64,000 nt of DNA, from NCBI GenBank assembly GCA_024280885.1, contig JAJRPF010000014.1, positions 1 through 64,000 on the forward strand, given 5' to 3'. Positions 44,064 through 52,034 of this stretch are shown here, one piece after another. The position numbers and the translations under genes were made by a program. Origin of the DNA: Planctomycetota bacterium (lineage in GTDB: Bacteria > Planctomycetota > JAJSAM01 > JAJVHW01). How positions within the stretch are numbered: position 1 is the stretch's first letter; each line of letters begins with the position of its first letter. Under the pieces are notes generated by a model. It made no database searches and was not told where the DNA came from. It saw only the letters and a program-made list of their open reading frames with translations.

Positions 44064-44651
44064 GTGTCTGCGTCCCCGAACACCGATGACGTGAGCGCTG
44101 ATGAAGCGAGCACCGATGGCGTCGCGACCAGCGCGACCCACTCCGCGGCGGTCGTCGCCCTCCAGGAACGCTGGGCGGATGCGATCGAGGTCTGCGAGGA
44201 GAACCGTGGCCAGTGGCGCGTCGAGTTCTCCGACCGCGAGCCGCTGCTCGAGATCGTGACGTTCCTCCGAGACGACCCCGCGCTGAAGTACGACTTCCTG
44301 GTCGACATCACCGGCTTGGACCACTACGGCGAGGAGCCGCGTTTTCGCGCGCTCTACATCCTGCGCAGCATGACGCTGAACGACGACATCGTGTTGAAAG
44401 TGAAGGTCCCCGAGGAAGACATCTGGGCTCCGAGTCTGACGTCACTCTTCGCGTCGGCGAACTGGCTGGAGCGCGAGGCCTACGACATGTTCGGGATCAA
44501 GTTCCGGGGGCATCCCGACATGCTCCGCATCCTGATGCCCGAGATCTTCCACGACTTCCCACTGCGCAAGGACTTCCCCATGGAGGGGACCATGACGGAC
44601 CAGGAGTGGGCCGAGTGGATTATCTCCCGCGCCCAGCGTGTGGAGGAGTAG
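44064..44651 (+). CDS. nuoC: NADH-quinone oxidoreductase subunit C
   Basis: 195 aa, GTG start eight bases after the nuoB stop. A hydrophilic, acidic N-terminus of about 35 residues precedes the 30-kDa subunit domain: YDFLVDITGLDHYGEEPRF, WLEREAYDMFGIKFRGHPDMLRILMPE, DFPLRKDFPM. It forms the peripheral arm with NuoD. It is separate from NuoD, not fused as in E. coli. Confidence 0.95.
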   Translation: MSASPNTDDVSADEASTDGVATSATHSAAVVALQERWADAIEVCEENRGQWRVEFSDREPLLEIVTFLRDDPALKYDFLVDITGLDHYGEEPRFRALYILRSMTLNDDIVLKVKVPEEDIWAPSLTSLFASANWLEREAYDMFGIKFRGHPDMLRILMPEIFHDFPLRKDFPMEGTMTDQEWAEWIISRAQRVEE

Positions 44652-44653
44652 GC

Positions 44654-45907
44654 ATGGCCACCGCACGACCCAGCCTGGAAGACAACCCGCTCGAGATCAG
44701 TTTCGACAAGTCGTCGGGTGCGCTTCAGCGCGACCCCGACGGCGAGTACATGACCCTGAACATGGGGCCGTCGCATCCGTCCACGCACGGTGTGCTCCAG
44801 ATCGTGCTGGACCTCGACGGAGAGCGCATCGTCGACTCGCGCCCGGAGATCGGCTACCTGCACCGCGGCATGGAAAAGATTGCCGAGACGTACGGCTACA
44901 ACAAGTTCATCCCCTACACGGACCGGATGGACTACCTGGCGCCGATCTCGAACAACATCGCCGTCGCGCTCGGGATCGAGGCCGTCAACGGGATCGTCAC
45001 CCCGCCGCGTTGTCAGGCGATCCGCGTCATCTGCGCCGAACTCGGCCGCATCAGCGCGCACCTGCTGGGGCTCGGCGCGTTCGCGATGGACATCGGTGCG
45101 CTGACCGTCTTCCTCTACACGTTCCGCGAGCGCGAATACATCTACGACCTGATGGAGAAGCTCACGGGAGCACGCTTCACGGTCAGCTACACACGCGTTG
45201 GGGGCGTGGCGCGCGATCTGCCGGACGGCTGGGCCGACGCGGTCCTGCGCTATGTGCGGAAGCTGCCGAAGACACTCGAAGAAGACGTCGAGTTGATGCT
45301 CACGACGAACCGGATCTGGGTCGATCGCTTGCGCGGCGTCGGCGTGATCCCGAAGGACGTCGCGCTGAGTTACGGGCTGACCGGGCCCTGCCTGCGCGGC
45401 TCCGGCGTCGAATGGGATCTGCGCAAGGAGCGTCCGTATCTCGGCTACGAGAATTACGAGTTCGACGTGCCGGTCGGTGAGCACGGCGATGCGTACGACC
45501 GCTATCTGCTGCGCATCGAGGAGATGAAGCAGAGCACGCGCATCATCGAACAGGCCATCGCGAAGCTGCCGGACGGCCCGATCGCGGTGGAAGACCACAA
45601 GGTCGTACTGCCCGAGAAGACGAAGGTCCTGACGAGCATGGAGGAGTTGATCCACCAGTTCATGGTGGTCACCGAAGGCCCGGCGCTGCCGCCCGGCGAG
45701 CGCTACTTCGGGGTCGAGAACCCGAAGGGCGAACTCGGCTTCTACGTCAAGACCGACGGTACGGGCCGCCCGGCGCGACTGCGCATGCGCGCGCCTTCGT
45801 TCGTGAACCTCGCCATCATTCCCTATCTCTTCAAAGACGTGCTGGTCTCCGACACGGTCGCCATTCTCGGCAGCCTGGACTTCGTGATGGGGGAGTGCGA
45901 CCGGTGA
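44654..45907 (+). CDS. nuoD: NADH-quinone oxidoreductase subunit D
   Basis: 417 aa. The quinone-site motifs LNMGPSHPSTHGVL and YLHRGMEKIAE and the NiFe-hydrogenase-like core are intact, with the C-terminal LDFVMGECDR. It builds the quinone-binding cavity with NuoB. Starts two bases after nuoC stops. The ORF's earlier frame to 44213 is a shadow. Confidence 0.97.
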   Translation: MATARPSLEDNPLEISFDKSSGALQRDPDGEYMTLNMGPSHPSTHGVLQIVLDLDGERIVDSRPEIGYLHRGMEKIAETYGYNKFIPYTDRMDYLAPISNNIAVALGIEAVNGIVTPPRCQAIRVICAELGRISAHLLGLGAFAMDIGALTVFLYTFREREYIYDLMEKLTGARFTVSYTRVGGVARDLPDGWADAVLRYVRKLPKTLEEDVELMLTTNRIWVDRLRGVGVIPKDVALSYGLTGPCLRGSGVEWDLRKERPYLGYENYEFDVPVGEHGDAYDRYLLRIEEMKQSTRIIEQAIAKLPDGPIAVEDHKVVLPEKTKVLTSMEELIHQFMVVTEGPALPPGERYFGVENPKGELGFYVKTDGTGRPARLRMRAPSFVNLAIIPYLFKDVLVSDTVAILGSLDFVMGECDR

Positions 45908-46434
45908 GTGCACCTGCGACCCGGACACCGCCGACTGCGGAGGAGATCGCTGCCGCAGATGGCAGGGCGACCTTCGACGATCTACGTCCGCACCTGGACA
46001 CGCTCGTTGCGCGCTATCCGGCGCGTGGTGCAGCGCTCCTGCCCGTGCTCTGGCATGTGCAGCGCAGCCGCGGCTGGATCACGCCGAACTCGGTGGCCGA
46101 GACCGCTGCGTATCTCGAGATCCCGAAAGCGCATGTCGAAGGCGTCATTACGTTCTACACGATGTTCCAGGACGCGCCCGCGGGGCGCGAAGTGGTCATG
46201 GTGTGCAAGACGTTGACGTGTCGCCTGCGGGGCGCGCAGGACGTCATCGACGCGCTCGAAGATCACTACGGCATCCACATGGGCGACGTGACGGCCGACG
46301 GCAAGTTCAAGATCGAGGCGGCCGAGTGTCTCGGCCTCTGCGACATGGCACCGTGCATGCTGGTCGTCGACAAGGCGCGCTACGGCGACCTGACGCCCGA
46401 GTCCGCTGTGAAGAGCCTGGAGGAGCGCTCCTGA
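45904..46434 (+). CDS. nuoE: NADH-quinone oxidoreductase subunit E
   Basis: 176 aa with a thioredoxin-like 2Fe-2S fold. Ligands are C-K-T-L-T-C (CxxxxC) and the later pair in ECLGLCDMAPC, the N1a cluster. I take GTG 45904, which overlaps the nuoD stop as GTGA and has GGGGGAG eight bases upstream, over GTG 45895. Confidence 0.95.
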   Translation: MSAPATRTPPTAEEIAAADGRATFDDLRPHLDTLVARYPARGAALLPVLWHVQRSRGWITPNSVAETAAYLEIPKAHVEGVITFYTMFQDAPAGREVVMVCKTLTCRLRGAQDVIDALEDHYGIHMGDVTADGKFKIEAAECLGLCDMAPCMLVVDKARYGDLTPESAVKSLEERS

Positions 46435-47795
46435 TGCCCGTCTCCAAGCGACTCATGGAGCACGCGCCGGCCATCGACGCGCCGCCGCAATCGCTCGCCG
46501 ACTACAAGGCGACGGGCGGCTACAAGGGGCTCGAGAAGGCTCTCAAGATGGAGCCCGACGCGATCACGCAGATGGTGCTCGAGGCGGGCGTGCGTGGGCG
46601 CGGGGGCGCGGGTTTCCCGGCCGGGCGCAAGTGGTCGTTCGTGCCGAAGAATACGGGCAAGCCGATCTACCTCGCGTGCAACGCGGACGAGTCGGAGCCG
46701 GGCTGTTTCAAGGATCGGCAGTTGATGGAGCGCGTGCCGCACCTCCTGATCGAGGGCTGCGTGATGGCGTGCCGTGCGATCGGTGCGCAGGCCGCCTTCA
46801 TCTACGTACGCGGCGAGTACCCGCAGTCGATCGCGGCACTCGAGGCGGCGCTGATCGAGGCCCGGGACAAGGGGCTCGTCGGCGAGAACGTGATGGGCTC
46901 CGGCTGGGCCTGCGAGGTCTGGGTCCACCAGGGTGCCGGCGCGTACATCTGTGGCGAAGAGACGGGCCTGCTCTCGTCACTCGAAGGCGGCCGCGGCTAC
47001 CCGCGCATCAAGCCGCCCTTTCCCGCCGTCGAGGGGCTCTGGAGTTCGCCGACGATCATCAACAACGTCGAGACGCTCGCGAACGTGCCGGTGATCGTGC
47101 GCGACGGTGTCGAAGCGTTCCGCTCCGTCGGAGACGACGACACGGCCGGCACACGGTTGGTCGGGATCTCCGGGCACGTCGAGAACCCGGGCGATGTCGA
47201 GATCAACCCGGCGACGACGACGATCCGCGAGTTGATCGAGGTCCATGCGGGCGGTGTCTGGAAGGGGCGCAAGCTGAAGGCGGTCATCCCCGGCGGTTCG
47301 TCCGTTCCCGTACTCCCCGCCGACGCCATCGACGTGCCGTTCACATACGGCGCGGTGAAGGAAGCGGGCAGTCTTGCGGGCGCGGGCGGCGTCATCGTCA
47401 TGGACGAGACGACCTGCATGGTCGATGCGCTCATGAACCTGATGCAATTCTATCACCACGAGTCTTGCGGGCAGTGCACGCCATGCCGCGAGGGCACGGG
47501 CTGGCTCGAGAAGCTGGTCACGCGCATCTGGAGTGGCGAAGGCTCGGAGCGCGATATCGAGTTGCTCGACCGCGTCGCCGACACGATCGGCGGGGCGCAG
47601 CAGGGCAAGACGATCTGCTTCCTGGCCGACTCGGCGGTGATGCCGACCAAGTCGTTCCTGAAGCACTTCCGCGATGACTTCGTGAAGGCGGTCGCCGACG
47701 GCGGTTCGCCGGTCTTCAAGGCACGTCGCGACCGGCACGCGAAGACGTCCACCGCTGCCAAGACGGGCACCGCAGCCAAGACGGGGGCGAAGTAG
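46434..47795 (+). CDS. nuoF: NADH-quinone oxidoreductase subunit F
   Basis: 453 aa. NADH/FMN-binding glycine loops GRGGAGFPAGRKW and GAGAYICGEETGLLSSLEG, and the N3 4Fe-4S site SCGQCTPCREGTGWL with its distant fourth Cys in GKTICFLAD. It is the NADH-oxidising flavoprotein. The C-terminal tail has two copies of TAAKTG. Its ATG overlaps the nuoE stop (TGATG) and has a strong GGAGGAG site. Confidence 0.97.
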   Translation: MPVSKRLMEHAPAIDAPPQSLADYKATGGYKGLEKALKMEPDAITQMVLEAGVRGRGGAGFPAGRKWSFVPKNTGKPIYLACNADESEPGCFKDRQLMERVPHLLIEGCVMACRAIGAQAAFIYVRGEYPQSIAALEAALIEARDKGLVGENVMGSGWACEVWVHQGAGAYICGEETGLLSSLEGGRGYPRIKPPFPAVEGLWSSPTIINNVETLANVPVIVRDGVEAFRSVGDDDTAGTRLVGISGHVENPGDVEINPATTTIRELIEVHAGGVWKGRKLKAVIPGGSSVPVLPADAIDVPFTYGAVKEAGSLAGAGGVIVMDETTCMVDALMNLMQFYHHESCGQCTPCREGTGWLEKLVTRIWSGEGSERDIELLDRVADTIGGAQQGKTICFLADSAVMPTKSFLKHFRDDFVKAVADGGSPVFKARRDRHAKTSTAAKTGTAAKTGAK

Positions 47796-49337
47796 ATGGC
47801 GACGCTCACCATCGACGGACGCGAGGTCACGGTCGAGCCCGGCACGACGGTCATCGAGGCCGTGCGTCGACTCGGCGCCGACGTCCCGCACTACTGCTGG
47901 CATCCGGGACTCTCGGTGGCTGGCAACTGTCGTATCTGCCTTGTCGAGGTCGAGGGCATGCCGACGGTGCAGATCAGCTGCAACCTCGGCGTACGCGACG
48001 GCATGGTCGTCCACACGCAGAGCGAGAAGGCGCGGCAGGCGCGGCAGGATGTGATGGAGCTCTTGCTCATCAATCATCCGCTCGATTGCCCGATCTGCGA
48101 TCAGGCCGGTGAGTGCAAGCTGCAGGAGTACAGCTTCGACTTCGGCACCGACGGCTCGCGCTTCGACTTCCCGAAGGTCCACAAGCCGAAGCATGTGCGC
48201 TTCTCCGAGAAGGTAGTGTTCGACGCCGAGCGCTGCATTCTCTGCACGCGGTGCGTGCGCTTCCTCGACGAGGTCGCGGGCAAGGACGAGCTCGACATCA
48301 TCAACCGCGGCGATCGCAACGAGATCGCGGTGGCGCGCGGCGACGAGCTCACGAGCGACTATCAGATGAATATCGTCGACGTGTGCCCGGTGGGCGCGCT
48401 GACCTCGACGGACTTCCGCTTCAAGAGTCGTGTCTGGTTCTTGAAGCAGACGCGCTCGGTCTGCGCCGGTTGCTCGCGCGGTTGCAACGTGACGGTTGGC
48501 TCGCGTTGGAATCGCGTGCTGCGTCTTGTGCCTGCGGAGAACCAGGCCGTCAACAAGTGGTGGATGTGCGACGACGGGCGCTTCACGTATCGCGACGTTG
48601 GTGCGGATGATCGCCTGGGCGCCCCGATGGTGCGCAAGAACGGGCGACTTGTCGAAGTCAGCTGGGACGAGGCGCTCGCCGCCGCCGCCGAGGGGCTCGG
48701 CAATGCGGGGAAGGACCTGACGGCCGTCGTGTCGGCGCGACTCACGAACGAGGAACTCCATCTCGCGCAGACGATCCTCGATCACGTCGGCGCGGGTGAG
48801 CGCGGCTATCGAGCGCGTGACTTCGCCAAGGACGACATGCTGCGCACCGGCGATGGCAACCCCAACGCCGCGGGCGCCGAGTTGATGGGACTGACGCCGT
48901 TCACGACGGACCTGCCCGGAGCGAAGCACGTCTTCCTTTGTGGCGACGGCGTGGAGCAGAACGAGGACCTGTCGAGTGCCGCGTTCGTGCTGGTCGCGGA
49001 CTGCCGCGAGAGCCAGACGATCCTCGAATTCGCGACAGTCGTGCTGCCCAGTGTCACAGCGTTCGAGAAGCGTGGTTCGTTCACGAACGTCGATGGGCGC
49101 ATCCAGCGCGTCGAGCCGAGCGTGCGCGCGCCCGGCTCGGCGCTCGAAGACTGGAAACTCCTCGGTCGCTTGCTCGCGAAGCTCACGGGAGACGCGGCTC
49201 CGACGAGCGCCGACTCCGTGCTGAAGTCGATGGGCGCCACGCGGCCGGCGTTCGAGGGGCTCTCGCTCGGGCGACTCGGTCCGCTCGGCAAGTCGACTGC
49301 GACGGCCACTGCGGCGGCGAACGGGGAGGCGCAGTGA
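47796..49337 (+). CDS. nuoG: NADH-quinone oxidoreductase subunit G, short form
   Basis: 513 aa, against roughly 780-900 in many bacteria. The N-terminal Fe-S part is complete: the 2Fe-2S site (HYCWHPGLSVAGNCRICLVEV and ISCN), HPLDCPICDQAGECKLQ, the ferredoxin-like CILCTRCVRF with VCPVGAL, and CAGCSRGCN-x-C for a further cluster. The molybdopterin-oxidoreductase part is reduced to about 250 residues, and most of its fold is missing. The reduced domain is not needed for electron transfer. It begins directly after the nuoF stop. Confidence 0.93.
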   Translation: MATLTIDGREVTVEPGTTVIEAVRRLGADVPHYCWHPGLSVAGNCRICLVEVEGMPTVQISCNLGVRDGMVVHTQSEKARQARQDVMELLLINHPLDCPICDQAGECKLQEYSFDFGTDGSRFDFPKVHKPKHVRFSEKVVFDAERCILCTRCVRFLDEVAGKDELDIINRGDRNEIAVARGDELTSDYQMNIVDVCPVGALTSTDFRFKSRVWFLKQTRSVCAGCSRGCNVTVGSRWNRVLRLVPAENQAVNKWWMCDDGRFTYRDVGADDRLGAPMVRKNGRLVEVSWDEALAAAAEGLGNAGKDLTAVVSARLTNEELHLAQTILDHVGAGERGYRARDFAKDDMLRTGDGNPNAAGAELMGLTPFTTDLPGAKHVFLCGDGVEQNEDLSSAAFVLVADCRESQTILEFATVVLPSVTAFEKRGSFTNVDGRIQRVEPSVRAPGSALEDWKLLGRLLAKLTGDAAPTSADSVLKSMGATRPAFEGLSLGRLGPLGKSTATATAAANGEAQ

Positions 49338-50512
49338 TGCACACCCTTCTCGCCGCGACGGCTGCGGACTCCGAAGGCTTCTTCGCGTGGCTCAACGCGC
49401 TCTTCGTCGAACAGACGTGGCCCCGAGCGCTACTCATCGTGATCGTCGTCGGCCTGACCGTCCCGGGGCTGGTCTCCGCACTCGTGTGGGCGGAACGGCG
49501 CGGATCAGCGCTGATCCAGGATCGCCTGGGCCCCAACCGCTGCGGCCCCTTCGGGATGTTTCAGTCGTTCGCCGACCTCGCGAAATTCCTCTTCAAGGAA
49601 GACGTGATCCCCGGCCACGTGAACAAGCCGATCTACTTGCTCGCGCCCGCCATCGCCGTGATCCCGCCGCTCGTCGCGCTTGCGTTCGTACCCTTCGGGG
49701 CGAACGTTTTCATCGCCGATGTGGACACCGGCATTCTCGCGGCGTTCGCGGTGACGTCGCTGCACGTGTACGCGATCTCACTCGGCGGCTGGGCGAGCAA
49801 CTCGAAGTTCCCGCTCCTTGGCGGCGTGCGCGCATCGGCGCAGATGATCTCGTATGAGATCGCGCTGGGACTCTCCGCGCTCGGCGTCTTCATCATCGTG
49901 GGAGATCTGCGACTGATCAGCGTCGTCGAGATGCAGACGGATGGCTGGATGATCGGTGCGGGCGAGACGTTGCGTTCAGCGGGCGACTGGACGCGGCTCT
50001 TCGACTGGAACATCTTCAAGCAACCGCTCGGCGCGCTGATCTTCATGATCGCGGGCTTCGCCGAGACCAATCGGCACCCCTTTGATATGCCCGAGGCCGA
50101 GAGCGAGTTGGCGGCCGGTTTTCACGCCGAGTACTCGTCGATGAAATTCGCGCTCTTCTTCCTCGGTGAGTACGCGGCGATGGTCGTGTTCTCGTCGCTC
50201 TTCGTCGTGCTCTACCTCGGTGGCTGGACACTCTTCGGTCTCGAGAACGTGCTCTCCGACTGGGTCACGTCGTACGGCGCCGAGAACGCGGGGTGGATCA
50301 ACTGGGCGAGCGTCGCCGAGGGGTTCCTGCACGTCGGCATCTTCTTCTCGAAGACGCTCGTGCTGCTCCTCTTCTTCATCTGGGTGCGCTGGACTCTGCC
50401 GCGCTTCCGCTACGACCAGCTCATGCGACTTGGCTGGGTGCGGCTCCTGCCGCTCTCGCTCGCGTGGCTCGTCGTGACGGTGATCGGCGTCGCCATCGTG
50501 AGGGGGCTCTGA
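49337..50512 (+). CDS. nuoH: NADH-quinone oxidoreductase subunit H
   Basis: 391 aa with 8-9 membrane helices. Conserved segments are ERRGSALIQDRLGPNRCGPFGMFQSFADLAKFLFKED, ETNRHPFDMPEAESELAAGFHAEYSSMKFALFF and FIWVRWTLPRFRYDQLM. It anchors the peripheral arm and lines the quinone tunnel. Two extra loops, including DGWMIGAGETLRSAGDWTRLFDW, lengthen it somewhat. The ATG at 49337 overlaps the nuoG stop (TGATG). Confidence 0.97.
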   Translation: MHTLLAATAADSEGFFAWLNALFVEQTWPRALLIVIVVGLTVPGLVSALVWAERRGSALIQDRLGPNRCGPFGMFQSFADLAKFLFKEDVIPGHVNKPIYLLAPAIAVIPPLVALAFVPFGANVFIADVDTGILAAFAVTSLHVYAISLGGWASNSKFPLLGGVRASAQMISYEIALGLSALGVFIIVGDLRLISVVEMQTDGWMIGAGETLRSAGDWTRLFDWNIFKQPLGALIFMIAGFAETNRHPFDMPEAESELAAGFHAEYSSMKFALFFLGEYAAMVVFSSLFVVLYLGGWTLFGLENVLSDWVTSYGAENAGWINWASVAEGFLHVGIFFSKTLVLLLFFIWVRWTLPRFRYDQLMRLGWVRLLPLSLAWLVVTVIGVAIVRGL

Positions 50513-50516
50513 CCAC

Positions 50517-51095
50517 ATGGCTTATGTGAAGGTCAAACGCCGCGAGCTCACGTTCGCCGAGAGGATGTACCTCCCGGCGATCCTGAAGGGGCTCTCGCAT
50601 ACGTTCAAGCACTTCGTCGGTGCGGGCGGACGCGCGGGCGTCACGATGCAATACCCCGAGGAGAAGTGGGAACTGCCCAACTTCTATCGTGGTGTTCCGG
50701 CGCTCGTGAAGGACGAGGACGGTCGCGAGAAGTGCGTGGCCTGCTCGCTTTGCGAGTTCGTCTGTCCGCCGCGCGCCATCTCGATCATCCCTCAGGAGAT
50801 CGAGGGTGTCGTCGAGAAGGCGCCCGAGGTCTTCGACATCGACATGCTGCGCTGCATCTTCTGCGGCTACTGCGAGGAGGTCTGCCCCGAAGAGGCGATC
50901 TTCATGTCGAAGGAGTACGAGATCTGTGGCACCAGCCGCGAAGAACTCGTCTACGGCAAGAGCAAGCTCTACGAGATCGGTCTGACGCTCGGCGATGACG
51001 GCGGTGTCACCGATGCCACGAAGAAGTGGGAGCGGCTCGCTCGCGAGCAATCCGAACAAGGCGTGGATACCCACCAGGGCGCGGATACGGAGTAG
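50517..51095 (+). CDS. nuoI: NADH-quinone oxidoreductase subunit I
   Basis: 192 aa ferredoxin-like subunit with two 4Fe-4S motifs (N6a and N6b): CVACSLCEFVCP and CIFCGYCEEVCP. The amphipathic N-terminal helix (FAERMYLPAILKGLSHTFKHF) attaches it to the membrane arm. An acidic C-terminal extension of about 20 residues is likely dispensable. Confidence 0.96.
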   Translation: MAYVKVKRRELTFAERMYLPAILKGLSHTFKHFVGAGGRAGVTMQYPEEKWELPNFYRGVPALVKDEDGREKCVACSLCEFVCPPRAISIIPQEIEGVVEKAPEVFDIDMLRCIFCGYCEEVCPEEAIFMSKEYEICGTSREELVYGKSKLYEIGLTLGDDGGVTDATKKWERLAREQSEQGVDTHQGADTE

Positions 51096-51135
51096 GGACG
51101 GCGCGAGCCATCCCTTTCTGACGAGGACAACTCAC

Positions 51136-51672
51136 GTGGACCCATGGACTTTCTGGCTGGGAGGATCGCTTGCACTGGGCGGCGGTCTGCTCACGGTCAC
51201 ACGCAAGAACGCGGTGGCGAGCGTTCTCTGGCTCATCGTCGCGTTCCTCGGCATGTCCACGCTCTTCCTGGGCATGGACGCCGGGTTCATCGGCGTGCTC
51301 CAGATCCTGGTCTACGCCGGTGCGATCATGATCCTCTTCCTCTTCGTGATCATGCTGCTCAACCTCACGCCGAGCGGCCTGTTGCGCATGGATCGACCGC
51401 GCGGGACGACGCTCGGATTGGCGTCGGCAGCGGCGTTCATCGCGCTCATCGTCGCGATCGTCACGGGCGGGCAGCAGTGGACCGGCGGGCAGGGCGGCGG
51501 CTCGGAAGCCGCGATCCTCGAGCGCACGGGCGAGGCCTCCATGCTCGAGGGCTCCGTACTCGACATCGCTGACCAACTCTTCAACGCGCATCTGCTGCCC
51601 TTCGAGGCCGCGTCGGTGCTGCTGCTGGTCGCCATCGTCGGCGCGGTCGCGCTCACGAAGAGGAAGCTCTGA
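51136..51672 (+). CDS. nuoJ: NADH-quinone oxidoreductase subunit J
   Basis: 178 aa with five predicted helices, and the conserved IQILVYAGAIMILFLFVIMLLNL (here LQILVYAG...) forming the pi-bulge helix. The start GTG 51136 has GAGGA eight bases upstream. The last segment (FEAASVLLLVAIVGAVALTKRKL) is typical of NuoJ. Confidence 0.94.
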   Translation: MDPWTFWLGGSLALGGGLLTVTRKNAVASVLWLIVAFLGMSTLFLGMDAGFIGVLQILVYAGAIMILFLFVIMLLNLTPSGLLRMDRPRGTTLGLASAAAFIALIVAIVTGGQQWTGGQGGGSEAAILERTGEASMLEGSVLDIADQLFNAHLLPFEAASVLLLVAIVGAVALTKRKL

Positions 51673-52034
51673 TGGACATGCTGCTGTCCTCGCCCACGCT
51701 TCTCGCGTCCGCACTCGCGTCCATTGGCGGCGAGATCACCACGTCGCACTACATCGTGCTGTCGGCGCTGATCTTCGGCGTCGGACTCTTCGGCGTCATC
51801 ACACGCAAGAACGCGGTTGTGATCCTCATGAGTCTCGAACTCATGCTAAACGGAGCGAACCTCGCGTTTGTCGCGTTCAGCCGTCACCACGGCAACCTGC
51901 AGGGCCAGGTGTTCGTGTTCTTCATCATCGCGGTGGCCGCTGCGGAAGCCGCGGTGGCGCTGGCAATCATCATCGCGATGAACCGCGTGAAGGGCAGCGT
52001 CAATCTTGACGACGCCACGGAGTTGAAGGGCTGA
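51672..52034 (+). CDS. nuoK: NADH-quinone oxidoreductase subunit K
   Basis: 120 aa with three helices and the proton-channel Glu residues in ILMSLELMLNGANLAFVAFS and IAVAAAEAAVALAIIIAMN. The N-terminus is about 15 residues longer than usual. It overlaps both neighbours by one base (TGATG). Confidence 0.95.
   Translation: MDMLLSSPTLLASALASIGGEITTSHYIVLSALIFGVGLFGVITRKNAVVILMSLELMLNGANLAFVAFSRHHGNLQGQVFVFFIIAVAAAEAAVALAIIIAMNRVKGSVNLDDATELKG

Noticed and set aside
46977-48929. 650-aa minus-strand ORF opposite nuoF and nuoG
   Set aside because: Shadow of well-conserved complex I genes; no domain and an atypical composition.
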